Below, piece by piece: positions 48,216 to 61,005 of a DNA stretch of 64,000 bases. Made by a program: the position numbers and the translations under genes. Below the pieces are notes generated by a model. It saw nothing but the letters and a program-made list of their open reading frames with translations. It ran no database searches and was not told the origin of the DNA. The stretch is from Lepeophtheirus salmonis. Its lineage: Eukaryota; Arthropoda; Copepoda; Siphonostomatoida; Caligidae. The stretch's first letter is position 1; each line of letters starts with the position of its first letter. The stretch lies in assembly GCF_016086655.4 (NCBI RefSeq), contig NC_052144.2, positions 31,651,896-31,715,895 of the forward strand, given 5' to 3'.

Positions 48216-49934
48216 TATTGTTGATCAAGTACTTGCTTGTGTCTTTCAGATTTTTATTTTGAAATCAAAATTGAGTTCAAAAGAAATTTAAATATTCTAA
48301 TTTTGACTTCATTTTTCAAATCCTCACAATTTAAAATAGTTAAGTACTAAATTTCAAGAGGATCTTTTGGATAAAAAAAATACACAAGAAAAGGAAGCAG
48401 CGGGTAAAAAGACATTAAAGCGACGTTGAAAATTTTGGTCTGAGACGATTCAGAATTATGAACTGAAATTTGGAAAACTTAACCTACTCATGAAGTTAAG
48501 CTTTTGTGCCAAAAATTATCTATATTTGAGGGAGTCGGATGACATTTATTTATTTATTTTTGTTGATTTGATATGGAATGACCCGTTTACGATCTATATC
48601 AGGAAGCACTATATACAGTTTTTATACTGACAGATAAACTAACTTCAAAACACTCTACATACAAAAAAAAAGTTTATTAGAGTGAAGTAACATAAAAGGG
48701 GTTTCTATTTTCATTATACTCTTTCGCTTTCCTTTATTTGAATGAACGGTAATTCTTTTTTAGTACCTTACAATTAAAAATTAAGTCAAAAGTAAGTTCC
48801 TTATGTTATGTTTTTATTTATCTATATAAATGTGACTATAAGGAATGAAAGCAAGGGAGTTAAGAGTTACTTTCTTTGGAACCACAATACTTGTACATAC
48901 AAGACTATCTTTACCAGACAAATTATAGATAAGAAAGAAAAACTACGAGAAAATAGGTTGATTTATTATGATTAATAGTGAAATATTACGTATTATTGAT
49001 TTAATCTTTTATAACTAAAGGTGGGAGATACTTACATCATAGTAAATTAGAATTATTAAAAAAACTTGGATTAGCAAAAAATGTTACAAGTGGAGTTTTC
49101 TTATTAAACAAGGTTTTATTGGGATATAACTAGAATTGTGTGTATGTGTGGGGGGCTAAATTTTACCCCAACTTTTCGGACGAAAAATGATTTTTTTAAG
49201 CATTCTGAAAAAAAAAATCCGGCTTGAAGACTGAATAATACAAACATAATTTTTTCAATAAAATACATGAGAAGTTCGAATTTATAGGTCCCTTTATAAA
49301 TTGGACGCCTTAGTATACACGCTAAAATAAAAACTTGGAAGAAATTGACCTTTTTTGTGACCTTTTACCTTTTATATAATCTTAAAACTGTACTTTTTAA
49401 GCTTAAAATGCTATATCACAATTGCTTGAAGCATAAAATTGTTCACGCCATTCAGCAGTTTCTTCTTGTTACTTTAAAAATAGGTTAAAAAATACGCATT
49501 TATGGGTGAAAAAGTAATTTTTGGGGGTAAGGGTGTGGGTTTCCCCTCAAAGTGCTTAAAAGATAATTTTGCGTTTGGAAAGTTGGACTAAAATTAAATT
49601 TGGTCATTTTCATGAATTAATAAATTTTTCTTGTTCCCGAAGTATATTAAAAACCCAGAATTTTTATATACTTATGGCAACAATCTAATATCAATAATTT
49701 TTTTATTCAAAAGGTAATATTTGTTACATATATTTAGTATTTTTTGATACTTTTTTCCCAATAATGCTTTATTTTATAAATATTTTCAATTTTGCATACA
49801 ATCAGATAATAATTAATTAATTAGCAACAAATGGGATATGAATTTTAAAAGAAACATACAAAAAAAGTTTGCTATTTGTACCATTTAAAAATAATAATCC
49901 CTATAAAAACTCTTTATTTTAATTTTAACCATGA
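48216..49934. other. No gene seen
   Basis: AT-rich DNA without recognisable genes or clear repeats. Confidence 0.4.
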
Positions 49935-50084
49935 GGATAATAAATTCCTCAAAGTTGATTTTATGGAGACTTATTACTTCATGTTTCTTCTATACCAAGA
50001 ATTTTATGTAGTAAAAAATTGGTACCTGAGAGAATGTTAACTATAAGCTCTAATTTTATTATACCTGGATTTGATTGTATTTTA
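49935..50084. repeat. Two-part repeat E, copy 2
   Basis: The first half is direct and the second half inverted relative to 46779-46930. It ends about 65 nt before the start of the mariner relic at 50152. Confidence 0.85.
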
Positions 50085-50149
50085 AACATGAAAAACTTTT
50101 ATGGAGAGCAGAAATAAATTGAAAAACTTCCAAACTACTTAGTGTCAAA

Positions 50150-50970
50150 ATATGAATAAAGTGCGTGAAGTGATAATGCAAAATTGTCATGTGACATACC
50201 GTGAGATAGAGTCATCCTTGGGAATTTCTTCCACTATTATACATTTGATATTGCATGTACACCTGCCTGTAAAAAAGGTTTGTTCTCGTTTGATTTCGCA
50301 CAATTTGACAATCGCTCAAAAGAAGGCTCATGTCGATTGGTGCAAAGAAATGTTGAAAAAATACGCTCGCGGTGCTTCAAAAAACGATTATAAGATCGTC
50401 ACAAGTGACAAATTATGCGTATGAGTCCGAAACAAAACAACAATGAACCGTGTGGGTCTTCGAAGACGAGCCAAATTCAACGAAATTTGTTCGTGGAAGA
50501 AGCAATTCGAAGCATATGGTCGCCTGTTTCTTCGGCAAAACTGGTCATTTGGCGACTGTTCCACTTGAACATCGTAGAACGGTCAATTTTGAGTTTTACA
50601 TCACAATTTGTTTGCCTGAAGTCTTCAGAGAAATTCAAAAACGAACAAGAAAAGACGAATCATAATCACCATGACAATGCAAGCTCTCCCACATCAGCTC
50701 TAACCAGCGCCTTTTTGAGGCCACAACGTCGAATTGATAGATCATCTGCCGTACAGCCCTGACTTGGCACCCAATGACTTCTTTGTATTCCTGCACATCA
50801 AGAAAAAAATGCGTTGTCAACGATTTTCGGCGCCAAAACATGCTGTTGAAGCGTTTCAAGCCCATGTTTTGGAGGTGTCTCAATCGGAGTGGAAAAATAG
50901 CTACGACAATTGGTTTGAGCGCATGCAAAAGTGTATAAATCATGCTGGGGAATACTTTGAAAAACAATAA
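50150..50970 (+). pseudogene. mariner transposase relic, nearly full catalytic domain
   Basis: Plus-strand frames in order: CHVTYREIESSLGISST (second helix-turn-helix), LTIAQKKAHVDWCKEMLKKY, IVTSDKLC (first catalytic Asp; relatives have VTGDESW), VWVFEDEPNSTKFVRGRSNS, MVACFFGKTGHLATVPLEHR, ICLPEVFREI, HHDNASSPTSALTSAF (second Asp), then PYSPDLAPNDFF (third Asp of the DD34D triad), HIKKKMRCQRFS and NWFERMQKCINHAGEYFEKQ at the natural C-terminus, then TAA. The first helix-turn-helix is missing and at least four frameshifts separate the parts. It belongs to a different mariner subfamily from the 37.7-38.6 kb relic. Confidence 0.88.
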
Positions 50971-51104
50971 AACCATTTTTGATGATAAATATTTGCATAG
51001 AAAAGAATGTTTATTTAGCATAGCTTTCCTCATTATTCTTTTACTCTTAGAGAAAGATATCAGGAAGTACAAAATAATCACTACTGCATGAAACCCGCAT
51101 ATGA

Positions 51105-51330
51105 ATTGTGAGGTTTTGTTGCGGAGTTATAAGTGTAAGTCCTTGTTGGACTTGGAGTAAAATGTAGTTTAGACATTGCCGTAATTCCTGCCCATATCAT
51201 TGCTAAATACGGATTTGTGATTGTATTTCTTTCTTTCATCTCATAGCTGGTTACAGCTTATTTATTGAAACTGCTCTCCTTCCAAATATTTCTCCAATTG
51301 TTCGGGTGGCAGCGTTAATTTTCTATTACT
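51105..51330 (+). repeat. F1 repeat family copy
   Basis: Blocks 'gaggttttgttgcggagtta', 'taagtgtaagtccttgttgg', 'gtaattcctgcccatatcat' and 'ctccttccaaatatttctcc' match the family. Direct orientation. Confidence 0.7.
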
Positions 51331-52469
51331 TTTGTTCAAATATTACTTGAATCTCTGTTCATAGCGCTCTAAGTCTCGTCTTTGCTCAATGGAATTGACT
51401 AATCAAATTAATTATTAACTAACCAATTTACATTATTTTTGTTTTAACTTGGTAGATCATATTTTATATTGGTAATTACATAAATAATGCCCAGTAATTA
51501 TGTACTATCTATTTATAATTTGGAAGGAGATCATAAAAATAAAAGCCATCTTAAACTCCAAAAGGAAAAAATGATCTTATTGTTAAGATTGTCGATCTAT
51601 GTTCACTTGCGTATTATTCACTTTTTTTAATACTTTCAACTAAGTTTTGCAATACATCAAAAAACCCTTAGATCCAAAAAGGCTAAAAATCCAAAAAGCA
51701 CAAAGCAAAAGACTTTTTATTCCTTCCTACATTTGTCTTTCTATTTTTATTTTCCCCTTCATAAATGCTAATCAGACAAATAACAATAAACTAAATTATT
51801 CATGATTTATATTTAAGTTTTGTATTTCTAATTCATTTTGATATAGTATTTTTTTTTTTGTATAATTTCCATTATTGGTTAGAAAAGAAAAGACGCAATA
51901 ATACAAGTTTTTCCCTTCTCAGAGCTTTTTTTTAAAACATCGATATTTCAATATAATCGGATTTATACATATTTTTATATAAAATACAAATTTTTTTTCT
52001 ATAAAAATAAAATATATGAATACACTAATTTGTAAGGATTAGTGAGAATAAAAGATGTAAAGAAAATAGAAAAGCAACCCACCAAATTTTTATTGAGGTC
52101 GTTCCAAATTAACTACATCTATTTATTTAGAAATTAAATCATTTAATGACGTTCTATGTTCTATAAACGCCCTGGAAACATTTAAAACATTAAAACTAAT
52201 ATATACATATTATATATACCTATTTCTAAGTATAGTGACCTTCAGAACAAGTATAAATGTATTGGTATCAATATTACATCCATCCCATCTATACTTTTTT
52301 TTAGATAGATCAACATAGCTCACTAAAATAATTTAAACAATGAAAATTGAAAGTCCTTTACTGATCAAAAGAGATATAGTTTAAATATATTTTAATGGTG
52401 GGTATTATAAATTTGAAGTACTTTCCCTCTAAGTGAGTTTTTTTTTTCTAATTTGCAATTTAAATAGTG

Positions 52470-52790
52470 TTTCTATTTGACAGAATTATTATTATTATTT
52501 ATTCTAAAAGAGAGAACATCAAAGTATAAAGTGGGTCAGTTAACGAATGAAGAAGAGTAACAATATTTTATATTTTCTAAAGTTGTTATCATTAGACTTG
52601 TTGCACTCAGAGTAGAATTAAGAATCGGTATCGTTGCGATTCCTTCCTTTGTTCTTGATAGATACTGAGTAGTATTTGTTCTTATTTCCTTCCTCTGACG
52701 GATAATCCCAACTAATCTTATAAAACGTCATGACAGATAAGCTGCCCAAATATTTTTCACATTTTCAGGATTATCATGTTATCTTAAGGA
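52470..52790 (+). repeat. F1 repeat family copy
   Basis: Upstream blocks are 'agagagaacatcaaagtat' and 'gaagaagagtaacaat'. The core is 'cttgttgcactcagagtaga', 'gatactgagtag', 'aaaacgtcatgacagataag' and 'ttttcaggattatcatg'. Direct orientation. Confidence 0.65.
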
Positions 52791-55240
52791 TTGTTTTTTT
52801 TTTGCATACAAAAAGTGATTAGAATTGACAACTTTAGTGATGACTGAATTTCTTCCCGCAAACAATATCTTTTTTTATTTGTAAATACGAAACAATTACA
52901 AATAATTTCGTAGGTTCCTTTTTAATTTATTTTAAAATAAGTTACAAACATAATATTTTTAAGTCAAATGAATAACATAAAAAAATACAAAGTAAACAAT
53001 ATACATTAATGATGCAAATATAAATTATTTACTTCCATGTTTAAAAAAAAGGAGAGTTCGATACACATGGTTATACTGAGTTATTTTTATAGGTTTTCCA
53101 CTCAACTATTCACTTATCCCTTCATTGTTTCACATATACTAATTCACAGCCTTGTAATCGAAGTGTTTTCCTGATATTTTTCATAATTTATTTTTATTTT
53201 TGAACACCTTTAAAGAATACATATAAATGATATGTATCATGTATTAACCTGCAAATTTATGCTATTTTCCTGCTGCAAATAATAAAATAATACTTGGACA
53301 CAAACATTATGCAAATTGGCATAATATAAATAGATACAACATTTGTGGCCTTATTTATATGCACATACATATATATGTATAAACATAAAGTTAAAGGGAA
53401 ATAAAGCTATACACTATATTTTTTATTTTGGATTTGAAAGTACAATAATGGAATTTTTTTTTTTTTTTTTTGATAACAATGATTTTTTATTTCAATACAT
53501 CTTTACATTTTTTATGTGATATAGGTTTTGCTAATAATAAACCATGTTTTGGACGATTGTCATATTATGTTATTCATTTGATATAAAGAAAATGAATACT
53601 ACTATTATATATTACTATTTTGGTAAATTTGGCATGATTTCCTCAAAATAGACTCTAATTGACATTTGTATTTTTAAAAGAATTATCGTCAATTTCTTTC
53701 GATAAATTGTACTGATTATTTTTTGTGTGTTCCCCACAAGTTTCACTTGAAGGAGTAAAAGTGCCTGATCACTATGAAGGCATTCGCAATTGAAATATTT
53801 TTTTACTATTCCATATTGTAGTCCAATAAAATTACATATATTAAATATAGGTTTTAAAGTATGATTAACATTTTCAGGTGTTTCAACTCATAGTATAAAC
53901 TTGAATGCAATGTTTATGGTTAAGTGAAAAATATCCATGAAATATATAGTTGTATGCTTATATTATGTAACAATTTTTTTTCTCCATTTCTTGATTTATG
54001 TTCTAGATAATTTTTGTGTACAGTAACTCCATATGTGATGAAAAGTAACAAGCAGATATCTCTAATTCCATGAGCCCAATAGTAAAATATTTTCACTCCC
54101 AACTACTTGGAATTCGATAAATTATTATAATGGATAACAGATTTTTAACTTGTCCTCATATTTCTTGAAATAGAACGAGCATTTTAGAAATGTATAAAAT
54201 TGAACTAGCCTTCATATTTTTAAATTAAGTATATTTTAATTATAATTTATTAACGCAATATGAAAGATGGTATTACTTGAATAGAATGTAAGTTGACAAG
54301 CAAGAATAAACTATATAAGAATTGATTAGATGTCAGCATAGTATTATTTTTTTGGAGTTTTAAATTTTAATTAATAAATAGGAATTTTTTTTTATATTTC
54401 ACAAAAATTAAATATTGATTGAATGAAGAATTCTTATATTACTTAAATGGTAGAAACGTAAAAAAAAATTGAGGTTTAAAAAATGAAATACAGATATTTA
54501 TTAATTGATGATTGAACATTTTGCATCACAAAAATCACCTAGAGCCCAAACAATTTCAAGTTTTGGTTTTCCAAATCTTGAATCTTTCTTTTTTTAAACA
54601 AGGGGAAAATACATAATTGTTTGGTAGAAAATTGACAAATTGTACTTTAATAAAATAAATAATAATTGATATTTTTTTTGTATATTTCTCTCAATTTATC
54701 AAATTAATTATTGAAAGTATTAAAAATATAATGAAGACATGAGAAGAAAAGAGACATGTCAAGATAAAATGTATTCTCTTGAAATCAAAATGGTTAAATT
54801 CGATTCTTCGTCAATTCTAGAGAAAAAACAACAACTATATGTACATATATTGACTTCAAAAATATTTCCAGATCAGATGGATTAATTGTTATACTATAAT
54901 GTTTTCCTTAAACATCTTATTTACTATGTAGATTATACACATAATCGGCGTAACTTTATAAAATCAGAAGTTTATCTTGATTTTTTTCATGTCTCGAAAT
55001 ATATATTGACAAGTGCTATAAGTTCAAATGATCAAATTTATATAAGTATAGTGTAATAAAATAAATAATTTAATCAATTATGTAGAGTATATTCTTCTCT
55101 TCCATAAGTAGAGCTTTTCTTGGAACAATGGCTGATTCATTAAGGTGAACTTATGTATATATTTAATTAATTATGTATCAATTATTGATCTCACTTTGAC
55201 TTTTACTAGTTGGTTATTTGAACAGGATTTTTTATTTTCT
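52791..55240. other. No gene seen
   Basis: AT-rich DNA. A stretch near 53845-53960 ('aggttttaaagtatgattaa', 'catgaaatatata') weakly resembles 61755-61870. Confidence 0.4.
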
Positions 55241-55249
55241 AAAGCACTT

Positions 55250-55560
55250 ATCATTTTTATTTAATTTTTGAAGACAGAGCATCTAAGTAATAACTACTAC
55301 GTTTGCTCATAAAAAAAAGAAGAGTAACAATGTGGTTTACTCAGAAATGATTAGTTTAAGTCTTTGTTGCACTCGGAGTAGAATTAATGATCGACATCGC
55401 TGTAATTTCTGCCTATATCATTGTTAGATATAGAGCAGGGGTTCTGTATATTTTTTTCATCTCATAACAGCTCGCAGCTAATTTAATAAAACGCCTGACA
55501 GCTAAGCTGCTTTCTTTCCAAACATTCTTCAAATTTTGGGAGTGTTTTTCTATTTTTACA
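55250..55560 (+). repeat. F1 repeat family copy
   Basis: 'gaagacagagcatctaagta' and 'agaagagtaacaatgtgg' lie upstream, then 'aagtctttgttgcactcgga', 'gatcgacatcgctgtaattt', 'ctgacagctaagctgctttc' and 'aacattcttcaaatttt'. Direct orientation. Confidence 0.7.
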
Positions 55561-55583
55561 GACCGGTGGGAAATATTTTATAC

Positions 55584-55846
55584 ATCACTGTTAGTGTTAG
55601 AACAGTTTTAAGACTGATTGGCTTGTCAGTCACACATCTCCTAAAGGTATATTGTCTCTTTGAAAGAGGCAATGAAATTATGATGTAACTTCAGCAACTG
55701 AAATGACGCACTTAGAAGTAACTCTGTCATTTCAGCTGTTGCAGTTTCGACAAAGAACCGAAAAGGACCGGTCCTATGATTGATACCTTGACCTGAATGA
55801 TAGGCCTGCAGTTTTTTTAAACCGATCTAACACTAATCACTGTATA
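55584..55846. mobile_element. Short MITE-like element with nested hairpin
   Basis: The left end 'cactgttagtgttagaacag' and the right end in reverse complement 'cagtgattagtgttagatcg' share about 20 of 26 positions. Inside, 'gcaactgaaatgac' and 'gtcatttcagctgttgc' form a second stem around 55694-55742. About 260 bp, non-coding. Confidence 0.5.
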
Positions 55847-56989
55847 TATTATGCATACAAATACAATTTGTATGTACAGAGGGATTTTTGTAAGTCTGAC
55901 AACCAATCATGTTCCTCACTCGTACAACATATGTAAAGCTTTGTAGTTTTACTTATTATTCTAAATGACTTAAAAGACATTATTCCCTATATGTCAATAG
56001 AATATATAGGATGTCTAACAGGCTTGTTGTTTGCTTATATATAATGTTTTCCTTTCATTTTGTATAAGTCTTACTTTAGCTCAACAAAGCATTTGTATAC
56101 ATTCATACATACATCTACAATACATATATAAAGGTAAATATGATCAATATATTTTTCTCTAATATATATGTATGAACATACGCAGGTGAACGAATTTTCT
56201 TACGTATCTTCAATTCTTATTTATCTAGGTATAAATAAGATACATATATGAATCTATATTTATTTTTCAAGAAGCATATGTAAAGTTTTCTTCCTTGATA
56301 AAACTAGGACAACAACAATAATATCAAATAAATAAAATGTAAATATATTTCAAACTAAATAGGTTTTGACAATATTACAAATAAAATTATACTAAAAATA
56401 ATGCATAGATACAAATACACATATGTATTTAGGTTTATCTATGCCGGTATACGCATTTTATTTAAAGAATGTAACACACATATATACTATTTATGAACCA
56501 AAAGTTTCTGGTAATCTGTGACTTGTTCGTTTATTTCCACATGAAGCCAAGACGGTGTCAAGTTTTTTTTATAAATGTATTCTATTTACATGACCTAGAA
56601 CATCTAAGTCGATAGTGACATGATCAATTGTACGATTAGGATCGGAAAAATATGTAAGCAAATCAAAAAAATATCATATTTATGCAAACAAATCATACTT
56701 TTTACATATAAAAAAATTATTTTCTAGACATAATGTTTTTCCACAAAAATACAAATACAGACTGTGTTTTTGTCAGTAGTCGATTATTTTTCTCTCATTT
56801 AGGATTTAACAATTATTTAGTAGAAATTGAATTAGTTTTTGGTATACTTTAAACCTTTTTTACTTTTAAATTAAAGAATAATTCCAGAAATGGGAATAAT
56901 TGGGTGACTACTAACTGATTTTGGGCCTTTGTATCTTTTCATTTTGGGTTAAAAAATTGCTAGATACAATAAAATTTTGACGTATAGGA

Positions 56990-57560
56990 TATTTACTCTA
57001 TGAAATATTAATGTTATTCCGGGAAAAAATATTAATAATGTGAATTACAATGCACTTTACAAAGAAAAGTACATCAAATATGATGCTTCATTGAGGAGCA
57101 TATGATATTTTGGACACCTATGAAGTACCAATAAATGGGATCTATTTTAAATCCCAAATAAGGTACTGATACAATCAAAACAAGGATTTTTTTTTTTTTT
57201 GTAGTAGGATAATGCAAAAAACATTGCGCACAGTTTGTGATATATCTTGTAGTTTTCTCTTGAGCTTTTTTGTATTTTAATTCACATTATTAATATTTTT
57301 TCTCAAAATAATTTTAATATTTCTAAGAGTAAATGAAGTCACCTTGGAAAATTATAAAACAAAAGAAGCTGTAGCGTGAACTGTTTTGACAATAATGGAG
57401 AAATAAGTGACAATTTTTTTTTGCAAATATTGGCAATTTGAGGTTGTCGAGCTACCTCTATACACTATTCGATTTCACAAAAATTTTGTCTGCTGTATTT
57501 TTTATCAAAAGAAACGGATTTCCTTTGGCGATCCGGACATTTAAACAAAATAAGAAACAC
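56990..57560. mobile_element. Dispersed repeat B, copy 2, containing an inverted-repeat element
   Basis: 57001-57046 and 57279-57323 are inverted repeats ('gaaaaaatattaataatgtg' + 'aatta' against 'aattcacattattaatattt' + 'tttc', with about 36 of 46 positions matching overall). This defines a MITE-like unit of about 320 bp. The similarity to copy 1 (1535-2120) continues 240 bp beyond the right arm, so the repeat is larger than the inverted-repeat unit. Confidence 0.65.
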
Positions 57561-59687
57561 CTTAAGGACTAGTTAATGGAACTTTTACTCAAGTATATCT
57601 AAAGGAGTTTGGCGTCCAAAATGAATATATTGATTAGATAAAATGTTTTTTAGAACATTATGGAGCTTTAAGAAGGTTTTATTTTCTCCTAAATTTTGTT
57701 TGAATAATATTTTTGAAATATTTAATAACAATTTTAAAGATTATGAAGATTTAAATGAATCACCCTTTATGTATGTATATGCGTACATCTTACAGATATA
57801 CATTTATGGTTATATACATTTTTATAAGTCTTCGTTTTTTTAGTATAGTCAAGATATTCAACCACTTCATATGAAACTATAGTATGATATAATTTTTCCC
57901 CCAAAAATATATAGTTATTCATTTCTTATACTTATTAAGTAGTACATATGAAATAGTCGACTCGAGTCGAAAAAAGAGAAAAAATTGTTTGTATTTAAAA
58001 AAAAAGTAAATTTATATACAAAGAAATGCTTTGTTTATTTTTTACCTACTTTTCATGCTTCAATGTTTCGGCGAATTTATTGAAGCCTTCAGAACAATTA
58101 TGAAACAATTTTTTAAAACTATGGTATATGCCTATTCCGTCCCTTTATTGATTACACAATTGCAACATCATTTTCACCTGCTGTCTAAAACCACATTTAT
58201 TATTGTAATTTAAGCCATTAAATACGATAATTACCATTAAATTTTTCAATTAGAGTAGAAAATCACGTTTCCAGAATATAATTTAGATTCAGAGCCATAT
58301 TTTGAAATAAAATAACTATAAATATATAATTTTAGGGTAATAACAATTTATAAAAAGCAATGCTGCATTCAAAATATGTAATATTAAGTTATCTTGAATT
58401 CAGTTCTTCAAAATGTGTCTTATCACAAATAAGTTATGTCAAATAAAAGATGGAATCCAATATTTCTTAATTTAATTTATATTTTACCTAAAACTAAAGA
58501 ATAAGCATTACTACTTTAAAAAAAGATTTACTGTCAAAAAATTTGAATTTTGATTGTTCTTTTTTTAAGTTTAGCTTTTAATTTTCTTATTGAATATTAA
58601 ATATATAATAAGTATGAGGTTGCGTAATAATATTTCCAAATTGAATATTATTAAGTCCATTATTTAAAAAATCGTAATAATTAATTAAAAGTTAAGAGGC
58701 AGGAAGATTAACTTTATTTAAAATATATTTCCCATCCAATATATTTGATTAGTATTTATTGATTAGATGTAAGTAATCTAATCGACTAATTTATTTATAA
58801 TTTTGAACTTTTATTTCCTCTAAAATTTTATTTACTTAATTTTATTGCATAGTGTTCCATGAATCTCATCAAAAATTGGCCATGGATTAGAAAAATAATA
58901 GAGACAATACCAGGAAACTTAAACCATTTAATGAGATTTAGTTATAAAAAAATCAAGCCGACTTACCATTTGAGTTAATCCAAAAATTATCAACTCAAGT
59001 CTAGTCGAACGACGTCGATCTTTTTTTAAGTTCGTGCAACACTAATATAAAATTCAACATATGCATACTTTTTGACACAAAAACTTTATCTGAATACAAA
59101 TATCTTGATTTAATAACATTCAAATCGTTCAAACTCAATATGGATATAATAAAATATGTCATAATAAAGGTTAATATACTTATTTTAGGGGTTAGAAGAA
59201 GAAAATGTTAAGCTTAATAAAGAAAGTAATAAGTAAGATACAGTTACAACATATTTTATCCTTTCATTTCAGAGTCGTTCCCAGCAAATATGAAAAATGA
59301 AAGAACTTATTAATATATTAGTATAAGAAGCTTTTATAATTGTTAAGGATTTGAGTACTTATGGGAGAGGAATTGAAATTTATATTTATTTATTTTTGGG
59401 TATTAAAGATACATATTATAATTATTTTCAAGGGTACCTATATAAAAGGAGAAAAAAAACAAGGACTTTTTTCTATTTCATAATTTAATCAAGAAAGTTA
59501 TATGTTTCTTTGAAAGAGAATGATATTAAAAGTTGATCCTTCTTTGGCTTGGAGGAGGAAACTTCTTTATATTTTTTTACAAAAATCCAAAATCAAGGCA
59601 TGTGGCAAGCACGACTGAAGTACTTATAGAGGTTTTTTATATAACATGGATCTCCAAAACTGATTAGTTGATGATTTCACCCCTTCC
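57561..59687. other. No gene seen
   Basis: AT-rich DNA. Open frames at 57643-57843 and 58031-58213 have AT-biased composition only and no motif. Confidence 0.4.
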
Positions 59688-59864
59688 TATACCAAGTGGT
59701 TCATTACAGTCTGAACACTTTGAACGTTTGACTTCACAAGATATACGGAGTGCAACTTGGAATTTTTCCCCGATCAAGAAGTAAAACCAAAACCTTGATA
59801 ACTTTTTATTAGAAAAGTATAATGAAAAATGTTATTAAAAAAACCATTTAGCAATCAATCTTAA

Positions 59865-60170
59865 GATTATGGTTATCATGAACTGTCTTCCTGGTGGCCA
59901 TATTGTCCTTGTTGAAATCGTCAAGCAAGCAGCGCATTTATGTTGTTGGGTCATCCTTGATCTTGGCCTCAAGGGACTTGAGAAATTTTTCATCTCCCTT
60001 CAATCCATTTCATCCACTACATGCCTTCCTTTAGATTCCTTTCCCATCCTCCTTGGCCACCCTGGGGTTCTGAGCTGATTTCACGGTCAAACCAACAATG
60101 TCTGAAGTTCTTTTTGGATCAACATCCGCGTCGATAAGATTCGAAACCCTTTGTTTTTTTAATTACTATT
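59865..60170 (-). pseudogene. Second Tc1-like transposase N-terminal fragment
   Basis: On the minus strand broken frames give AQNPRVAKEDGKG, then FLKSLEAKIKDDPTT and LLDDFNKDNMATRKTVHDN. This is again the DNA-binding region of a Tc1-like transposase, located downstream of a C-terminal tail, so it comes from a different copy. Nothing catalytic follows before the terminal repeat. Confidence 0.5.
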
Positions 60171-60268
60171 GACTCATTTTTCGTCTGATTTTGATCAAAT
60201 TAAAATAATGCGCTAGAAAAACAACACATGTATTGGAACATTTCTTGAGATACCACCTAAAACCTTAA

Positions 60269-60900
60269 TTAGCACACAATGAATAATTTTAGGGACGCAA
60301 AATATTTCCCGGTTGCACTCTGTAATTTTTCAACAATATAAAAATAGATGTGTATCTGAGCTCCCTTAATCATTAATATACCCATCCTTAGCGTCATGAT
60401 GGCTACCAGACGCCGGGCGAAGGCATTATACCTGCTACAGATGTAGTTCTCTATCATGGTATCCAAAAGGTGTTGGCATCAGGGATGCAGGGGGCCAAAA
60501 GTGTCGAAACAAAAACGTACTAAATATCTCAAAACAGTCTTGTAACGGAGGAGATTGGTTTCATTTATTGCTAATGTCAAAAGTGGCTTCTCTACTCTCA
60601 TAAGGCTCTTTCCATCCACTTTTTTGATAGATTTCTGGACAGTCATGTAGTGACATCCCAAAGTCTCTTGCATGACCCTCATGGAATTGCGTGGATTCTT
60701 CTGGGATGTTTTCTTTAACTCTTTCGGGTCCAGTTTGGCCTTTTGATAGAGCCTTTCTTCCTATTGGACGTCCCGGACTTGTTGACGTCGTAGCCAGTGG
60801 TTCTGGTGTAGTCCAACTGCTTTGATTTCTCTACTGGGAATTTCGATGACCACGTTCCAGTGTCATTTTTTCAACTTTTACGTACAATTTTGTTTTGTAA
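60269..60900 (-). pseudogene. Tc1-like transposase relic, N-terminal part fused to C-terminal tail
   Basis: Minus-strand reading: QKNPRNSMRVMQETLGCHYM, VQKSIKKVDGKSLMRVEKPL and NETNLLRYKTVLRYLVRF (paired DNA-binding domain and the start of the catalytic domain). After a frame change it runs straight into DTMIENYICSRYNAFARRLV, the C-terminal tail. The DDE core is deleted, much as in the 16.3 kb relic but at a different breakpoint. Confidence 0.65.
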
Positions 60901-61005
60901 CTAATTGTTTATGCTTTAATATTGCAAAATATATTTTAATCTCAGTCACTCAACCTTTTAATAATGATTAAATTAGTAAGTGTCCAAATTTCAATTGACC
61001 CCTTC

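Larger units (their letters stand above)
59688..61005 (-). mobile_element. Composite Tc1-like element with TIRs
   Basis: The left end 'gtggttcattacagtctgaa' + 'cactttgaac' and the right end in reverse complement 'gggtcaattgaaatttggac' + 'actta' belong to the same TIR type as the element at 16170-16815. The interior holds two minus-strand transposase fragments that are not collinear with one protein, so one relic has probably inserted beside or into another. Confidence 0.6.

Noticed and set aside
50415..51081. 115- and 148-residue open frames overlapping the mariner relic
   Set aside because: They are other-frame or other-strand shadows of the frameshifted mariner transposase. A small part of the 115-residue frame (HHDNASS) is the true mariner frame after a shift.
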